Of a stretch of 27,507 nt of DNA, positions 20,817 through 27,507 are shown in pieces. How positions within the stretch are numbered: the first letter of the stretch is position 1; every line of letters begins with the position of its first letter. Location of the stretch: positions 2,969 through 30,475 of the forward strand of contig DEQA01000155.1 in assembly GCA_002359075.1 (NCBI GenBank), in the 5' to 3' direction. The notes under the pieces were generated by a model. That model had not been told where the DNA came from. It saw nothing but the letters and a program-made list of their open reading frames with translations, and searched no databases. The position numbers and the translations under genes were made by a program. The DNA is from Planococcaceae bacterium UBA3378 (GTDB lineage Bacteria > Bacillota > Bacilli > Bacillales_A > Planococcaceae).

Positions 20817-21869
20817 ATGTGGAAAGGTTTAATCGAAGAATATAAACAATATCTGCCCGTTACTGAAAATACACCGTCTTTAACTTTAAATGAAGGAAAT
20901 ACACCTCTTGTCCATCTGGTTAATCTTTCAAAAGAGCTGGGGATTGAATTATACGGAAAAATAGAAGGCGCAAACCCAACAGGCTCCTTTAAGGACCGCG
21001 GAATGGTTTTTGCGGTAGCAAAGGCAATAGAAGAAGGATCAAAATGTGTCATTTGTGCTTCAACCGGCAATACATCAGCAGCTGCTGCAGCCTATGCTGC
21101 TCGTGCCGGTATCCAGTCCATTGTTGTCATTCCAAAAGGGAAAGTCGCGCTTGGTAAGCTCGCGCAGGCTTGCATGTACGGGGCTAAGATTATTGAAATA
21201 GACGGCAACTTTGATGATGCGCTAAATATCGTGCGGCAAGTTTCTGAGACAACCGCTGTATCTCTTGTAAACTCTGTAAACCCATACCGAATCGAAGGTC
21301 AAAAAACAGCCTCGTTTGAAATCGTAGACGGCTTAGGAAAAGCACCTGACTTCCTATGTATCCCTGTTGGTAATGCAGGGAATATTACAGCCTACTGGAA
21401 AGGCTTTAAAGAATATCATGAAGCTAAAGGCACAGGACTTCCAAAAATGTTCGGTTTTGAAGCGGAAGGTGCAGCTGCGATCGTTAAAGGAGAGCCAATT
21501 GCTAATCCAGAAACGGTAGCTACAGCGATCCGGATCGGAAACCCTGCCAGCTGGAAGCTTGCAGAAGCTGCAAGAGATGAATCAGGCGGCCTGATTGATA
21601 TGGTGACAGATGACGAGATTCTTGAAGCCTATAAACTGATTGCCGGAAAAGAAGGTATTTTTGTAGAACCAGGTTCAGCTGCTTCCCTGGCCGGTGTTAT
21701 AAAATCCGTAAAATCCGGTAAAATCCCGGCAGGCAGTCAAGTAGTCACTGTGTTTACTGGCAATGGACTAAAGGATCCAGATACAGCAATGGGCGTATCG
21801 GCGGTTGATCTTGTCTCCTTGAAAAATGAAGAAAAAGAAATTCGTGAATACATTGAGGGAGTTTTATGA
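20817..21869 (+). CDS. thrC: Threonine synthase
   Basis: The 350-residue fold-type II PLP enzyme matches B. subtilis ThrC throughout: MWKGLIEEYK start, EGNTPLVHL, NPTGSFKDRG with the PLP lysine K59, CASTGNTSAAAAAYAARAG, SVNPYRIEGQKT, PVGNAGNITAYWKGFKEYHE and FTGNGLKDPDTA. It converts O-phosphohomoserine to threonine in the cytoplasm. AAAGGAG lies 12 bases before the ATG, rather far, but the start agrees with the homologue. Its last four bases overlap the thrB start (ATGA). In B. subtilis, hom (homoserine dehydrogenase) precedes thrC in the same operon; here thrC is first, with its own promoter, so hom must be elsewhere. Confidence 0.98.
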   Translation: MWKGLIEEYKQYLPVTENTPSLTLNEGNTPLVHLVNLSKELGIELYGKIEGANPTGSFKDRGMVFAVAKAIEEGSKCVICASTGNTSAAAAAYAARAGIQSIVVIPKGKVALGKLAQACMYGAKIIEIDGNFDDALNIVRQVSETTAVSLVNSVNPYRIEGQKTASFEIVDGLGKAPDFLCIPVGNAGNITAYWKGFKEYHEAKGTGLPKMFGFEAEGAAAIVKGEPIANPETVATAIRIGNPASWKLAEAARDESGGLIDMVTDDEILEAYKLIAGKEGIFVEPGSAASLAGVIKSVKSGKIPAGSQVVTVFTGNGLKDPDTAMGVSAVDLVSLKNEEKEIREYIEGVL

Positions 21870-22768
21870 GCAATAAATGGCATATTACAGTCCCAGGAAG
21901 CACAGCTAATTTAGGGCCCGGCTTTGACTCTATCGGGCTCGGTTTATCACTTTACCTAAATTTAACTGTTTCTTTAGCAGATGAATGGAAATTTACCCAT
22001 TCAGGACCTCATGTACCAATGGATACAACGGTTGAAAATCATTTAATTTACCAAATTGCTAATGAAGTGGCTGAGAAATTCGGCCATAAGCTGCCCGCCT
22101 GCCATGTTGAAATGACAAGCGAGCTGCCGTTAGCACGTGGTTTAGGCAGTAGTGCTGCCGCCATTGTAGGAGCTATTGAATTAGCTGACGTTGTATGCGA
22201 TCTAAAGCTATCTATACAGGATAAGCTAAATATCTCTTCACAAATTGAAGGCCATCCTGATAATGCGACAGCATCTGTACTTGGCGGCCTGACGATATCA
22301 GCAATGAGTGAAGACGGAGTGGTTGATACAATTCATATACCAGGGCTGGGTGCCTCATTTGTGGTGTATATCCCGCATATTGAGTTAAAAACCGCCGAAG
22401 CCCGCCGTGTTCTTCCTGCTCAACTTGACCGTGGCTATGCAGTAAGAGCAAGTGCAAGTGCCAATATGCTGGCTGCTGCTTTAATGGTCAAGGATTATGA
22501 AAGAATAGGCCGTTATATGGAACAGGATTTATGGCATGAACCGTTCCGCGCTAAGCTGATTCCTGCTTACGATGAAATTCGCAAGGCAGCAAAACAAGCC
22601 GGGGCTTACGGTACAGCATTAAGCGGGGCTGGCCCGACACTCATCTCTCTTATACCAAATGAGTTAGCTGCACAATTTTTAACTACGATGAAAAGAGCAT
22701 TTCCAGAGCATACGATTTTATTGACAAAAGCTGCTCCGGCTGGTGTGACGACTCAAATATTTTCTTAA
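21866..22768 (+). CDS. thrB: Homoserine kinase
   Basis: The 300-residue GHMP kinase has the N-terminal VPGSTANLGPGFDSIGLGLS block (9-28), the ATP-binding loop PLARGLGSSAAA (88-99), EGHPDNATASVLGG, and the C-terminal glycine-rich GTALSGAGPTLISL. It phosphorylates homoserine to O-phosphohomoserine, the substrate of ThrC encoded just upstream. The ATG overlaps the thrC TGA (ATGA), with GAGGGAG inside the end of thrC, so translation is probably coupled. A terminator follows directly. Confidence 0.98.
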   Translation: MSNKWHITVPGSTANLGPGFDSIGLGLSLYLNLTVSLADEWKFTHSGPHVPMDTTVENHLIYQIANEVAEKFGHKLPACHVEMTSELPLARGLGSSAAAIVGAIELADVVCDLKLSIQDKLNISSQIEGHPDNATASVLGGLTISAMSEDGVVDTIHIPGLGASFVVYIPHIELKTAEARRVLPAQLDRGYAVRASASANMLAAALMVKDYERIGRYMEQDLWHEPFRAKLIPAYDEIRKAAKQAGAYGTALSGAGPTLISLIPNELAAQFLTTMKRAFPEHTILLTKAAPAGVTTQIFS

Positions 22769-22775
22769 AAGCAAC

Positions 22776-22804
22776 ACCGCCTTCTGTCACGGGAGGCGGT
22801 TTTT
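22776..22804 (+). terminator. Terminator of thrC-thrB
   Basis: Stem ACCGCCT (22776-22782) with AGGCGGT (22794-22800), loop of 11, followed by TTTT, 8 bases after the thrB stop. Confidence 0.88.
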
Positions 22805-22914
22805 AATCTCCTACATAAGTCCGAATTTTCAGTTAAATGGACGTTTTTTATACATACTCTCGCTTTTTTTCGGGTATAATTACTAGATATCAAGAAAGAA
22901 AGGGGAAATGATAA

Positions 22915-23565
22915 ATGAAAATTGGTTTAATCGCCGCATCCGGTAAAGCAGGAAGCCATATTTTACGTGAAGCAATCATGAGAGAGCATGACGTAACAGC
23001 CATTGTCATGAACAAAGCCAACTTAAGAGTAAATGATGTCGAAACGTTGGAAAAAGATTTGTTCCACTTAACTAGGGAAGATATTGAGCCCTTTGATGTG
23101 CTGATTAACGCATTTGCCCCGGTCAATAATGACGACGCCTACCTGCATGTAGAGGCAGGCAGGCATTTAATTTCCATTATGGAAGGTACGAATAAGAAAT
23201 TATTTGTTGTCGGCAGCTCCGGCTGTCTTTATATCGATAAAGATCATTCCATTCGTCTAATGGAGCATAAGGATTACCCTGAGCACTTGCGTGAATCCGC
23301 GAAGTATCAGCTGCAAAATTTGCAGGATTTGAAGAATTCATCAATTAAATGGACATTCTTAAGTCCATCCGCTATGTTTGACTCATCAGGTCCACGTACT
23401 GGTCACTATATCATCGGAAGTCAGCGTCTAGTGGTTAACTCACAGTTTAATAGCTATATCAGCTATGCAGACTTTGCAGTGGCCGTCATTGATGAATTGG
23501 AAAATTCAAATCATGTAAACACCCTTTTTACTGTTGCCTCTGAAAATGTTACCTCTGCATCGTAA
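22915..23565 (+). CDS. NAD(P)-binding Rossmann protein (NmrA/YwnB-like)
   Basis: The 216-residue atypical short-chain dehydrogenase-like protein starts with a dinucleotide-binding loop, MKIGLIAASGKAGSHILREA (GxxGxxG-type variant, 8-14). It continues with DVLINAFAP (about 61-69), LFVVGSSGCLYID, a KWTFLSPSAMF substrate-side block and YADFAVAVIDELE near the end, as in YwnB-type proteins. The usual YxxxK is not obvious, so it may bind NAD(P) as a sensor or reductase with an unknown substrate. AAAGGGGA lies 8 bases upstream of the ATG. A consensus -10, TATAAT, lies at 22875-22880, but the -35 is unclear. It ends in a hairpin shared with the convergent ZIP gene. Confidence 0.85.
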   Translation: MKIGLIAASGKAGSHILREAIMREHDVTAIVMNKANLRVNDVETLEKDLFHLTREDIEPFDVLINAFAPVNNDDAYLHVEAGRHLISIMEGTNKKLFVVGSSGCLYIDKDHSIRLMEHKDYPEHLRESAKYQLQNLQDLKNSSIKWTFLSPSAMFDSSGPRTGHYIIGSQRLVVNSQFNSYISYADFAVAVIDELENSNHVNTLFTVASENVTSAS

Positions 23566-23600
23566 ATAAAGGTGTTCGCATACGCGCGAACACCTTTTAT
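23566..23600. terminator. Bidirectional terminator between YwnB-like and ZIP genes
   Basis: Perfect 12-bp stem AAAGGTGTTCGC (23568-23579) with GCGAACACCTTT (23586-23597), loop of 6, A/T-flanked on both sides. It lies between two convergent genes. Confidence 0.88.
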
Positions 23601-23621
23601 ACATAGAAAGACATTTCCCTT

Positions 23622-24440
23622 TTAAGCAAGCAGTACAAGGCTGACTGCCATGACTGCCATCCCCCCTACAAGGCCGTAAATAGATAGATGTGTCTCATCA
23701 TATTTTTTGGCTGCCGGAAGCAGTTCATCCAATGAAATGAATACCATAATTCCGGCCACTCCCGCAAAGATAACCCCAAACATAACATCTGTTAAAAATT
23801 GCATTAAGATCAAATAGGCCACGATTGCGCCAACGGGTTCGGCCAGCCCTGATAAAAAAGAAAGCTTAAATGCCTTCATCCGGTTACCTGTCGCATAAAA
23901 AATCGGTACGGCTACCGCAATGCCTTCCGGGATATTATGAATGGCTACAGCTATGGCAATGGCAATACCGAGGTTTGGGTCTTGAAGGGCAGACATAAAG
24001 GTAGCAATCCCCTCGGGGAAATTATGAATCGCAATGGCCAGAGCAGCGAATGTACCCATTTTCATCAGCTTATCTGCATCTGCAACTGTTGTCTGTGCTT
24101 CCGCCTTATTAATATCCTCTACCATACGGACCTCATGCGGGTTGTTTTTGTTAGGGATAAATTTATCAATTAACGCGATCAACAGCATACCGCCAAAGAA
24201 ACCAACAAGCGTCATCCAGTATCCCTGCGTTTCGCCTAAAGCAGCCGTTAAAGAATCCTTTGCTTTTACAAAAATTTCAATAAGCGAAACGTAGATCATA
24301 ACCCCCGCTGAAAAGCCTAATGCCAAAGATAAGAACTTTGTATTCGTACGCGAGGTAAAAAAGGCAATTAAGCTGCCTACCCCTGTTGCTAGTCCGGCAA
24401 ATAAGGTCAGCCCAAGTGCCAACACCACATTTTCATCCAT
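23622..24440 (-). CDS. zupT: ZIP-family divalent metal transporter (ZupT-like)
   Basis: The 272-residue membrane protein has about eight helices and the two ZIP metal-site motifs, AIAIHNFPEG (135-144) and AIHNIPEG (166-173), on helices IV and V, as in ZupT. The third motif, GLAEPVGAI, and DELLPAAKKY near the end also fit. It would import zinc and perhaps Fe, Mn or Co across the cytoplasmic membrane. A variable cytosolic loop (about 95-128) is rich in acidic residues and Asn, with one His. AAGGGGA lies about 9 bases before the ATG. A near-consensus promoter lies upstream; no Zur box was evident. It ends at a hairpin shared with the YwnB-like gene. Confidence 0.94.
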   Translation of the reverse strand: MDENVVLALGLTLFAGLATGVGSLIAFFTSRTNTKFLSLALGFSAGVMIYVSLIEIFVKAKDSLTAALGETQGYWMTLVGFFGGMLLIALIDKFIPNKNNPHEVRMVEDINKAEAQTTVADADKLMKMGTFAALAIAIHNFPEGIATFMSALQDPNLGIAIAIAVAIHNIPEGIAVAVPIFYATGNRMKAFKLSFLSGLAEPVGAIVAYLILMQFLTDVMFGVIFAGVAGIMVFISLDELLPAAKKYDETHLSIYGLVGGMAVMAVSLVLLA

Positions 24441-24477
24441 CCACTAAATCCCCTTTATCTTCTAATTTATTAATTGT

Positions 24478-24506
24478 ATTATATACACCTTGTTTCCTTT
24501 GTGCAA
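24478..24506 (-). promoter_or_regulatory. SigA promoter of the ZIP transporter
   Basis: On the minus strand, TTGCAC (24506-24501), a 17-base spacer and consensus TATAAT (24483-24478), 38 bases upstream of the start codon. Confidence 0.8.
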
Positions 24507-24565
24507 ATTTTTTTCACCAATTTAACTTTTGATACGTAATCAAGCCTCCCTAACTGATAAAATAC

Positions 24566-24604
24566 AAAAAAGATACCATATATTATGCTTATGGTATCTT
24601 TTTA
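24566..24604 (-). terminator. Terminator of yuaF-floT
   Basis: Perfect 14-bp stem AAAAAGATACCATA (24567-24580) with its complement (24590-24603), loop of 9. On the minus strand the downstream arm ends in TTTTT. It lies 9 bases past the floT stop. Confidence 0.9.
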
Positions 24605-24612
24605 CGTAATAT

Positions 24613-26067
24613 TTATTTACCGTTTACATAGCTTTCAATCAATTGTTTGACATCGATTCCCGATGACTCTTTCAAACTTTCCTGCAGAGTGGCCATCAGG
24701 TCTGTTGCATAAGAAGTGACCTTATTGGCGCCGCCTCCTGTACCTCCACCTGTATCCACTACTGTAATCTTATCGATATTTGATAATGGTAAAGCAATTT
24801 GTTTCGCATACTCTGGCATCATGCGGATAATCATATCCAAAATAGCCGCCTGCCCGTATTGTTCAAATGCTTCTGCAATTTTTTCTTTTGCTTCCGCTTC
24901 CGCCAGACCGCGCAGACGGATAATTTCCGCTTCTGTTGTCCCCTGTGCTTTTTCTGCTGCTGCTTTTGCAAGGCCATCAAGGCGGATTTTTTCTGCTTCT
25001 GCTTGCGCCTGTGATTCAATGCGATACTTTTCTGCCTCTGCCTGTGCAATTTGCTTCATTTTATCAGCTGCTGCCTGCTGCTCGATAGCATATCGTTCTG
25101 CATCCGCCTTCTTCTTCACTTCCGAATCATATTGGCGTTCACGGCGCAGAATTTCACGCTCTTCCAGTTCAATCTGCTTTTGCCGCTCGATGATCTGGAT
25201 TTGCATCTCCTGCTCTTTTACTTCCTGTTTGGCACGCGCCTGCTCCAGATCATACGCCTGGTCTGCACGTGCTTTTGCGATATCCTGTTCACGGCGGAAC
25301 TCTGCCACTTTTAACTGGTTTTCTTTTTCAGACTCGGCGACTTCTGTTGCACGCTCCAGCTCGGCTTTTTGGGCTTCCTGTTCTGCCTGCGCCCTGCGAA
25401 TACGGGTCTCTTTTTCCGCCTCTGCCGTCGCAATATCTGCATCTCTTTTTACCTGGGCAATACGGGGCTTACCTAGTGACTCCAAATAGCCATTTTTATC
25501 CCGTACATCTTTGATCGTAAATGAAACAATGACCAGACCCATTTTGGCCAAATCCTGGGATGCGACACGCTGCACTTCCTGTGAAAACTTATCTCGGTTT
25601 TTATAGATTTCTTCTACCGTCATGGAGCCTAGAATGGAACGCAGATGGCCTTCAAGGACTTCCCGCGCCTCCGCTTCACGATCACTCTTTTCCTTCCCTA
25701 AAAACTGCTCGGCTGCTGTTGCAATCTCTCCGATCGAGCTGCCGATTTTAATAATGGCCGTACCGTCCGCCATGACAGGCACTCCTTGCTCTGTATAAAC
25801 TTCCGGCGTTGTTACTTCCAATTTGCTTGATAGCAAGGACAATGGTTCAGACTGTTGGAAAACCGGGAATATAAAGGCGCCGCCCCCCCGGATAATTTTG
25901 ATTTTGTTGCCTGCATCATCGGTATGAACATTTTTACTTCCTAAATAGCTTCCTGTGACAATCAGTGCCTCATCCGGCCCCGCTGTTTTATACTTCGCTA
26001 TATACACTGCCACGATAGCTAATAATAAGAAAACAACAACCCCAATAGCAATAATGACTCCGATCAT
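24613..26067 (-). CDS. floT: Flotillin-like SPFH protein FloT
   Basis: The 484-residue protein is a bacterial flotillin (B. subtilis FloT about 509). One membrane segment lies at about 3-24 (VIIAIGVVVFLLLAIVAVYIA), followed by the SPFH/Band 7 domain (about 30-210, with GGGAFIFPVFQQSEPLSL and GKPRIAQVKRDADIATAEAE at its end), a long EA-rich coiled coil (about 205-395, many AEAEK repeats) and a C-terminal oligomerisation part ending in a Gly-rich GGGTGGG stretch near 445. Flotillins scaffold functional membrane microdomains. AGGGGGAG before the ATG sets the start. It lies 19 bases after the yuaF-like gene, and the pair follows a SigW-type promoter. The yuaI gene that follows floT in B. subtilis is absent: a terminator comes first. 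Confidence 0.97.
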   Translation of the reverse strand: MIGVIIAIGVVVFLLLAIVAVYIAKYKTAGPDEALIVTGSYLGSKNVHTDDAGNKIKIIRGGGAFIFPVFQQSEPLSLLSSKLEVTTPEVYTEQGVPVMADGTAIIKIGSSIGEIATAAEQFLGKEKSDREAEAREVLEGHLRSILGSMTVEEIYKNRDKFSQEVQRVASQDLAKMGLVIVSFTIKDVRDKNGYLESLGKPRIAQVKRDADIATAEAEKETRIRRAQAEQEAQKAELERATEVAESEKENQLKVAEFRREQDIAKARADQAYDLEQARAKQEVKEQEMQIQIIERQKQIELEEREILRRERQYDSEVKKKADAERYAIEQQAAADKMKQIAQAEAEKYRIESQAQAEAEKIRLDGLAKAAAEKAQGTTEAEIIRLRGLAEAEAKEKIAEAFEQYGQAAILDMIIRMMPEYAKQIALPLSNIDKITVVDTGGGTGGGANKVTSYATDLMATLQESLKESSGIDVKQLIESYVNGK

Positions 26068-26086
26068 AAAAACTCCCCCTTATTTT

Positions 26087-26614
26087 TTAAGAAAGCAAAC
26101 TTTCGTATTCCTGGACATACAATGTACCGTTAATCACTTCAATGACGAGAATCTCTTGGCCATATGGAATATCCTGCTCGTTGTAGCTCGCTGCCCGCTT
26201 ATGGATAATACCATTGCCTGTTTCAATAAGCACTTCCCCAAAACCATCCACCGGTATAGGCGTAATGACCTTGCCTGTCTGGCCTGCCAATGATTCATCT
26301 TTGTAGACGAGCGAAGTTTCTGCAGACCGTAAAGGAACAAGAAGGAAATAATAAATAAGTGCTGTACAGATAAGTGAAATAACGATGCTGATTAAGAAAA
26401 TGACCAGATGTGATAATGACGAGAAGATTTCTAATATATAGCCCGCTGCAGCTGTAATCGTTATAAACGCCAACATAACTGCCGGGTCAAAAAAAGGAAT
26501 TCCTTCAGCTGCTCCATCGGCCATATCCGCAAAAAACAAATACAAAATAGTGCAGAGGCCAATGATAATAACGATTGTTAAATAAATAGTGGAAAGCGCT
26601 ATACCAAAAATCAC
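26087..26614 (-). CDS. yuaF: NfeD-family membrane protein, FloT partner (YuaF-like)
   Basis: About 175 residues: an N-terminal membrane helix (about 3-25), two further helices (about 45-62 and 70-95), then a C-terminal OB-fold NfeD domain with SLAGQTGKVITPIPVDGFGEV and GQEILVIEVINGTLYVQEYE. NfeD proteins are encoded beside flotillins, and YuaF is the FloT neighbour in B. subtilis, where the operon belongs to the SigW envelope-stress regulon. Choice of start: an ATG at 26620 lies only 2 bases after GGAGG, so I prefer the in-frame GTG at 26614, which has 8 bases of spacing. The stop is 19 bases before floT. Confidence 0.9.
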   Translation of the reverse strand: MIFGIALSTIYLTIVIIIGLCTILYLFFADMADGAAEGIPFFDPAVMLAFITITAAAGYILEIFSSLSHLVIFLISIVISLICTALIYYFLLVPLRSAETSLVYKDESLAGQTGKVITPIPVDGFGEVLIETGNGIIHKRAASYNEQDIPYGQEILVIEVINGTLYVQEYESLLS

Positions 26615-26648
26615 TTGCATCACCTCCTGATTATGTATTTACCTTTTA

Positions 26649-26674
26649 TACGGTTAAATTAGGTAAAAGTTTCA
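26649..26674 (-). promoter_or_regulatory. SigW-type promoter of yuaF-floT
   Basis: On the minus strand, TGAAAC (26674-26669), a 16-base spacer and CGTA (26652-26649). This equals the SigW consensus TGAAAC-N16-CGTA and lies about 35 bases upstream of yuaF, matching the known regulation of the B. subtilis operon. Confidence 0.88.
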
Positions 26675-26693
26675 TTTTTCTGAATTATTTACA

Positions 26694-26738
26694 TAAAAAA
26701 TCCGAAGAGCCGCTGCTTATTCAACGTCCCTTCGAATC
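26694..26738 (-). terminator. Terminator of the PAP2 gene
   Basis: Stem ATCCGAAG (26700-26707) with CTTCGAAT (26730-26737), one G-U pair, then TTTTTT on the minus strand. The stop codon (26723-26721) lies in the loop, so the hairpin overlaps the end of the gene. Confidence 0.75.
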
Positions 26739-27320
26739 ACTTTTATATTTTTCGTATAAATATCTGCATAAGGTAAACCAGGCATACGTAAGAGCCCACG
26801 CACCCATTACATCGGTTGCAAAGTGCCTGCCCTGTGCAATGCGTGAAAGACCAGCTAAAATGGTTACGGCAATAGCCAGACTCCATAGAGCTATTTTCGC
26901 GTTTCGGCTATCCATTTGCTCGGTTACGATATAAACGGCTGTAAATAATAGCACTAATGCGATGGTGGTGTGTGTTGATGTAAAGCTAAATGTAGTAAGC
27001 TGGTCCGGCAAATCAGGCCTTGGACGCTCGACAACCCGTTTAATAATCTGATTGAGGGCAACTCCCCCGCCGATCGAAAAAATCACCAATAACATACCTC
27101 GTGCATTACGGCGTACCGCATACCAGGCTAATAATACAATCGTTACGACAATCATTACTTTCGTTTCCCCGAAAAAGTGAAAACCTGCAATGAATTCGTT
27201 GCCGTATAGCAAAGAGGCCATTTTTGCATCCAGTGCATGAAAGTCTTCATATGTAAAACATAAAATCAAAAAAATGAAAAGCGCCGGAATTGCCAAAAAG
27301 TCGGCCCATTTCTTCATCAT
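26721..27320 (-). CDS. PAP2-family membrane phosphatase
   Basis: The 199-residue membrane protein has about six helices and the three phosphatase motifs of the PAP2 superfamily: KRVVERPRP (KX6RP, K94 to P102), the central serine/histidine motif as TSTH (114-117) instead of the usual PSGH, and SRIAQGRHFATD (S159, R160, H166, D170). The general acid H117 and the nucleophile H166 are both kept. Enzymes of this type dephosphorylate lipid phosphates such as undecaprenyl pyrophosphate or phosphatidylglycerol phosphate on the outer face of the membrane; which substrate applies here cannot be told. AGGTGAT lies 7 bases before the first of two adjacent ATGs. It has its own terminator before the SigW promoter of yuaF. 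Confidence 0.92.
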   Translation of the reverse strand: MMKKWADFLAIPALFIFLILCFTYEDFHALDAKMASLLYGNEFIAGFHFFGETKVMIVVTIVLLAWYAVRRNARGMLLVIFSIGGGVALNQIIKRVVERPRPDLPDQLTTFSFTSTHTTIALVLLFTAVYIVTEQMDSRNAKIALWSLAIAVTILAGLSRIAQGRHFATDVMGAWALTYAWFTLCRYLYEKYKSDSKGR

Positions 27321-27507
27321 TGTATCACCTGTCCTATGGTTTCATTTTCTTTTATCTATACAGTATTCCCCCTATTACGTCTTCCCATGTCAAACAGACA
27401 ATTACAATGGCCACAATGCTCAAGCCAGGTGGTACTGCTAAAAACTATAATAATATCAAAATGATCACGTGTGTTGATTATCCTAATATTAGTTGGTAGA
27501 AAGCGTG
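27321..27507. other. Region upstream of the PAP2 gene to the window edge
   Basis: These 187 bases contain no supported gene. On the minus strand a TTGACA hexamer (27393-27388) has no good -10 at 17 bases, so the PAP2 promoter is not placed. A 10-base palindrome, CTAATATTAG (27483-27492), lies near the edge. Confidence 0.3.

Noticed and set aside
22840..22885. SigB-type promoter (GTTT ... GGGTAT) before the YwnB-like gene
   Set aside because: GGGTAT is present, but the nearest GTTT is about 25 bases away, too far for SigB spacing. Only the TATAAT -10 is kept, without a clear -35.
24716..25489. 257-residue open frame on the plus strand, antisense to floT
   Set aside because: It is Ser/Cys/Arg-rich, which is what the complement of the Glu/Ala-rich flotillin coiled coil yields. 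It has no ribosome binding site and lies wholly inside a well-supported gene.
1..27507. CRISPR array, tRNA/rRNA, prophage or defence island
   Set aside because: No regularly spaced repeats, RNA gene signatures, integrases, transposases or defence-type genes were found; all genes fit ordinary core or accessory metabolism, transport and regulation.

Overview
The window looks like a piece of low-GC Gram-positive chromosome, most likely a Bacillales member of the Planococcaceae type (Lysinibacillus/Solibacillus-like). I base this on strong AGGAGG-type ribosome binding sites, A/T-rich intergenic DNA with SigA- and SigW-type promoters, protein families that closely resemble Bacillus subtilis MntR, CvfB, ExoA, MurB, PpaC, NiaP, ThrC, FloT and YuaF, and a secreted nucleotidase anchored by S-layer-homology domains. 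No rRNA, tRNA, phage genes, complete insertion sequence or CRISPR array is visible. The species call is an inference.

Layout, left to right. On the minus strand lie the first 13 codons of a gene cut by the window edge, a secreted DUF1002 protein, an mntR-cvfB pair (manganese regulator and S1-domain RNA-binding protein), a small ComFB-domain protein, a cadC-cadA metal-efflux operon with two operator copies flanking its promoter, a membrane-anchored penicillin-acylase-family Ntn hydrolase, exoA, and an hxlR-murB pair. Next come an SLH-anchored cyclic-nucleotide phosphodiesterase/nucleotidase, an azoreductase with an MhqR-like operator, and a FrnE-type thiol oxidoreductase. On the plus strand, divergent from the FrnE gene, is an FAD-Rieske oxidoreductase. 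It converges on ppaC (pyrophosphatase). A plus-strand GNAT acetyltransferase converges on an rpiR-type regulator, behind which lies the niacin transporter niaP. Divergent from niaP is a thrC-thrB operon, then a plus-strand NAD(P)-binding protein that converges on a ZIP-family metal transporter. The right end holds a SigW-type yuaF-floT membrane-protection operon and a PAP2 phosphatase.

Themes. Metal handling recurs (MntR, CadC/CadA, ZupT-like). Thiol, quinone and redox stress recurs (HxlR with a conserved-type Cys, AzoR with its MhqR-like site, FrnE-like, Rieske oxidoreductase). Envelope maintenance is represented by MurB, the SLH nucleotidase, YuaF/FloT and PAP2. Genes are tightly packed, and intrinsic terminators often overlap stop codons or serve two convergent genes.

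I found no convincing new multi-gene system. The most informative signals are regulatory: the dual CadC operators, the MhqR-like operator at azoR, the near-perfect SigW promoter at yuaF-floT, and a palindrome on the -35 of an operon that couples a redox-type regulator to the essential gene murB. A few domain-level oddities are also listed.
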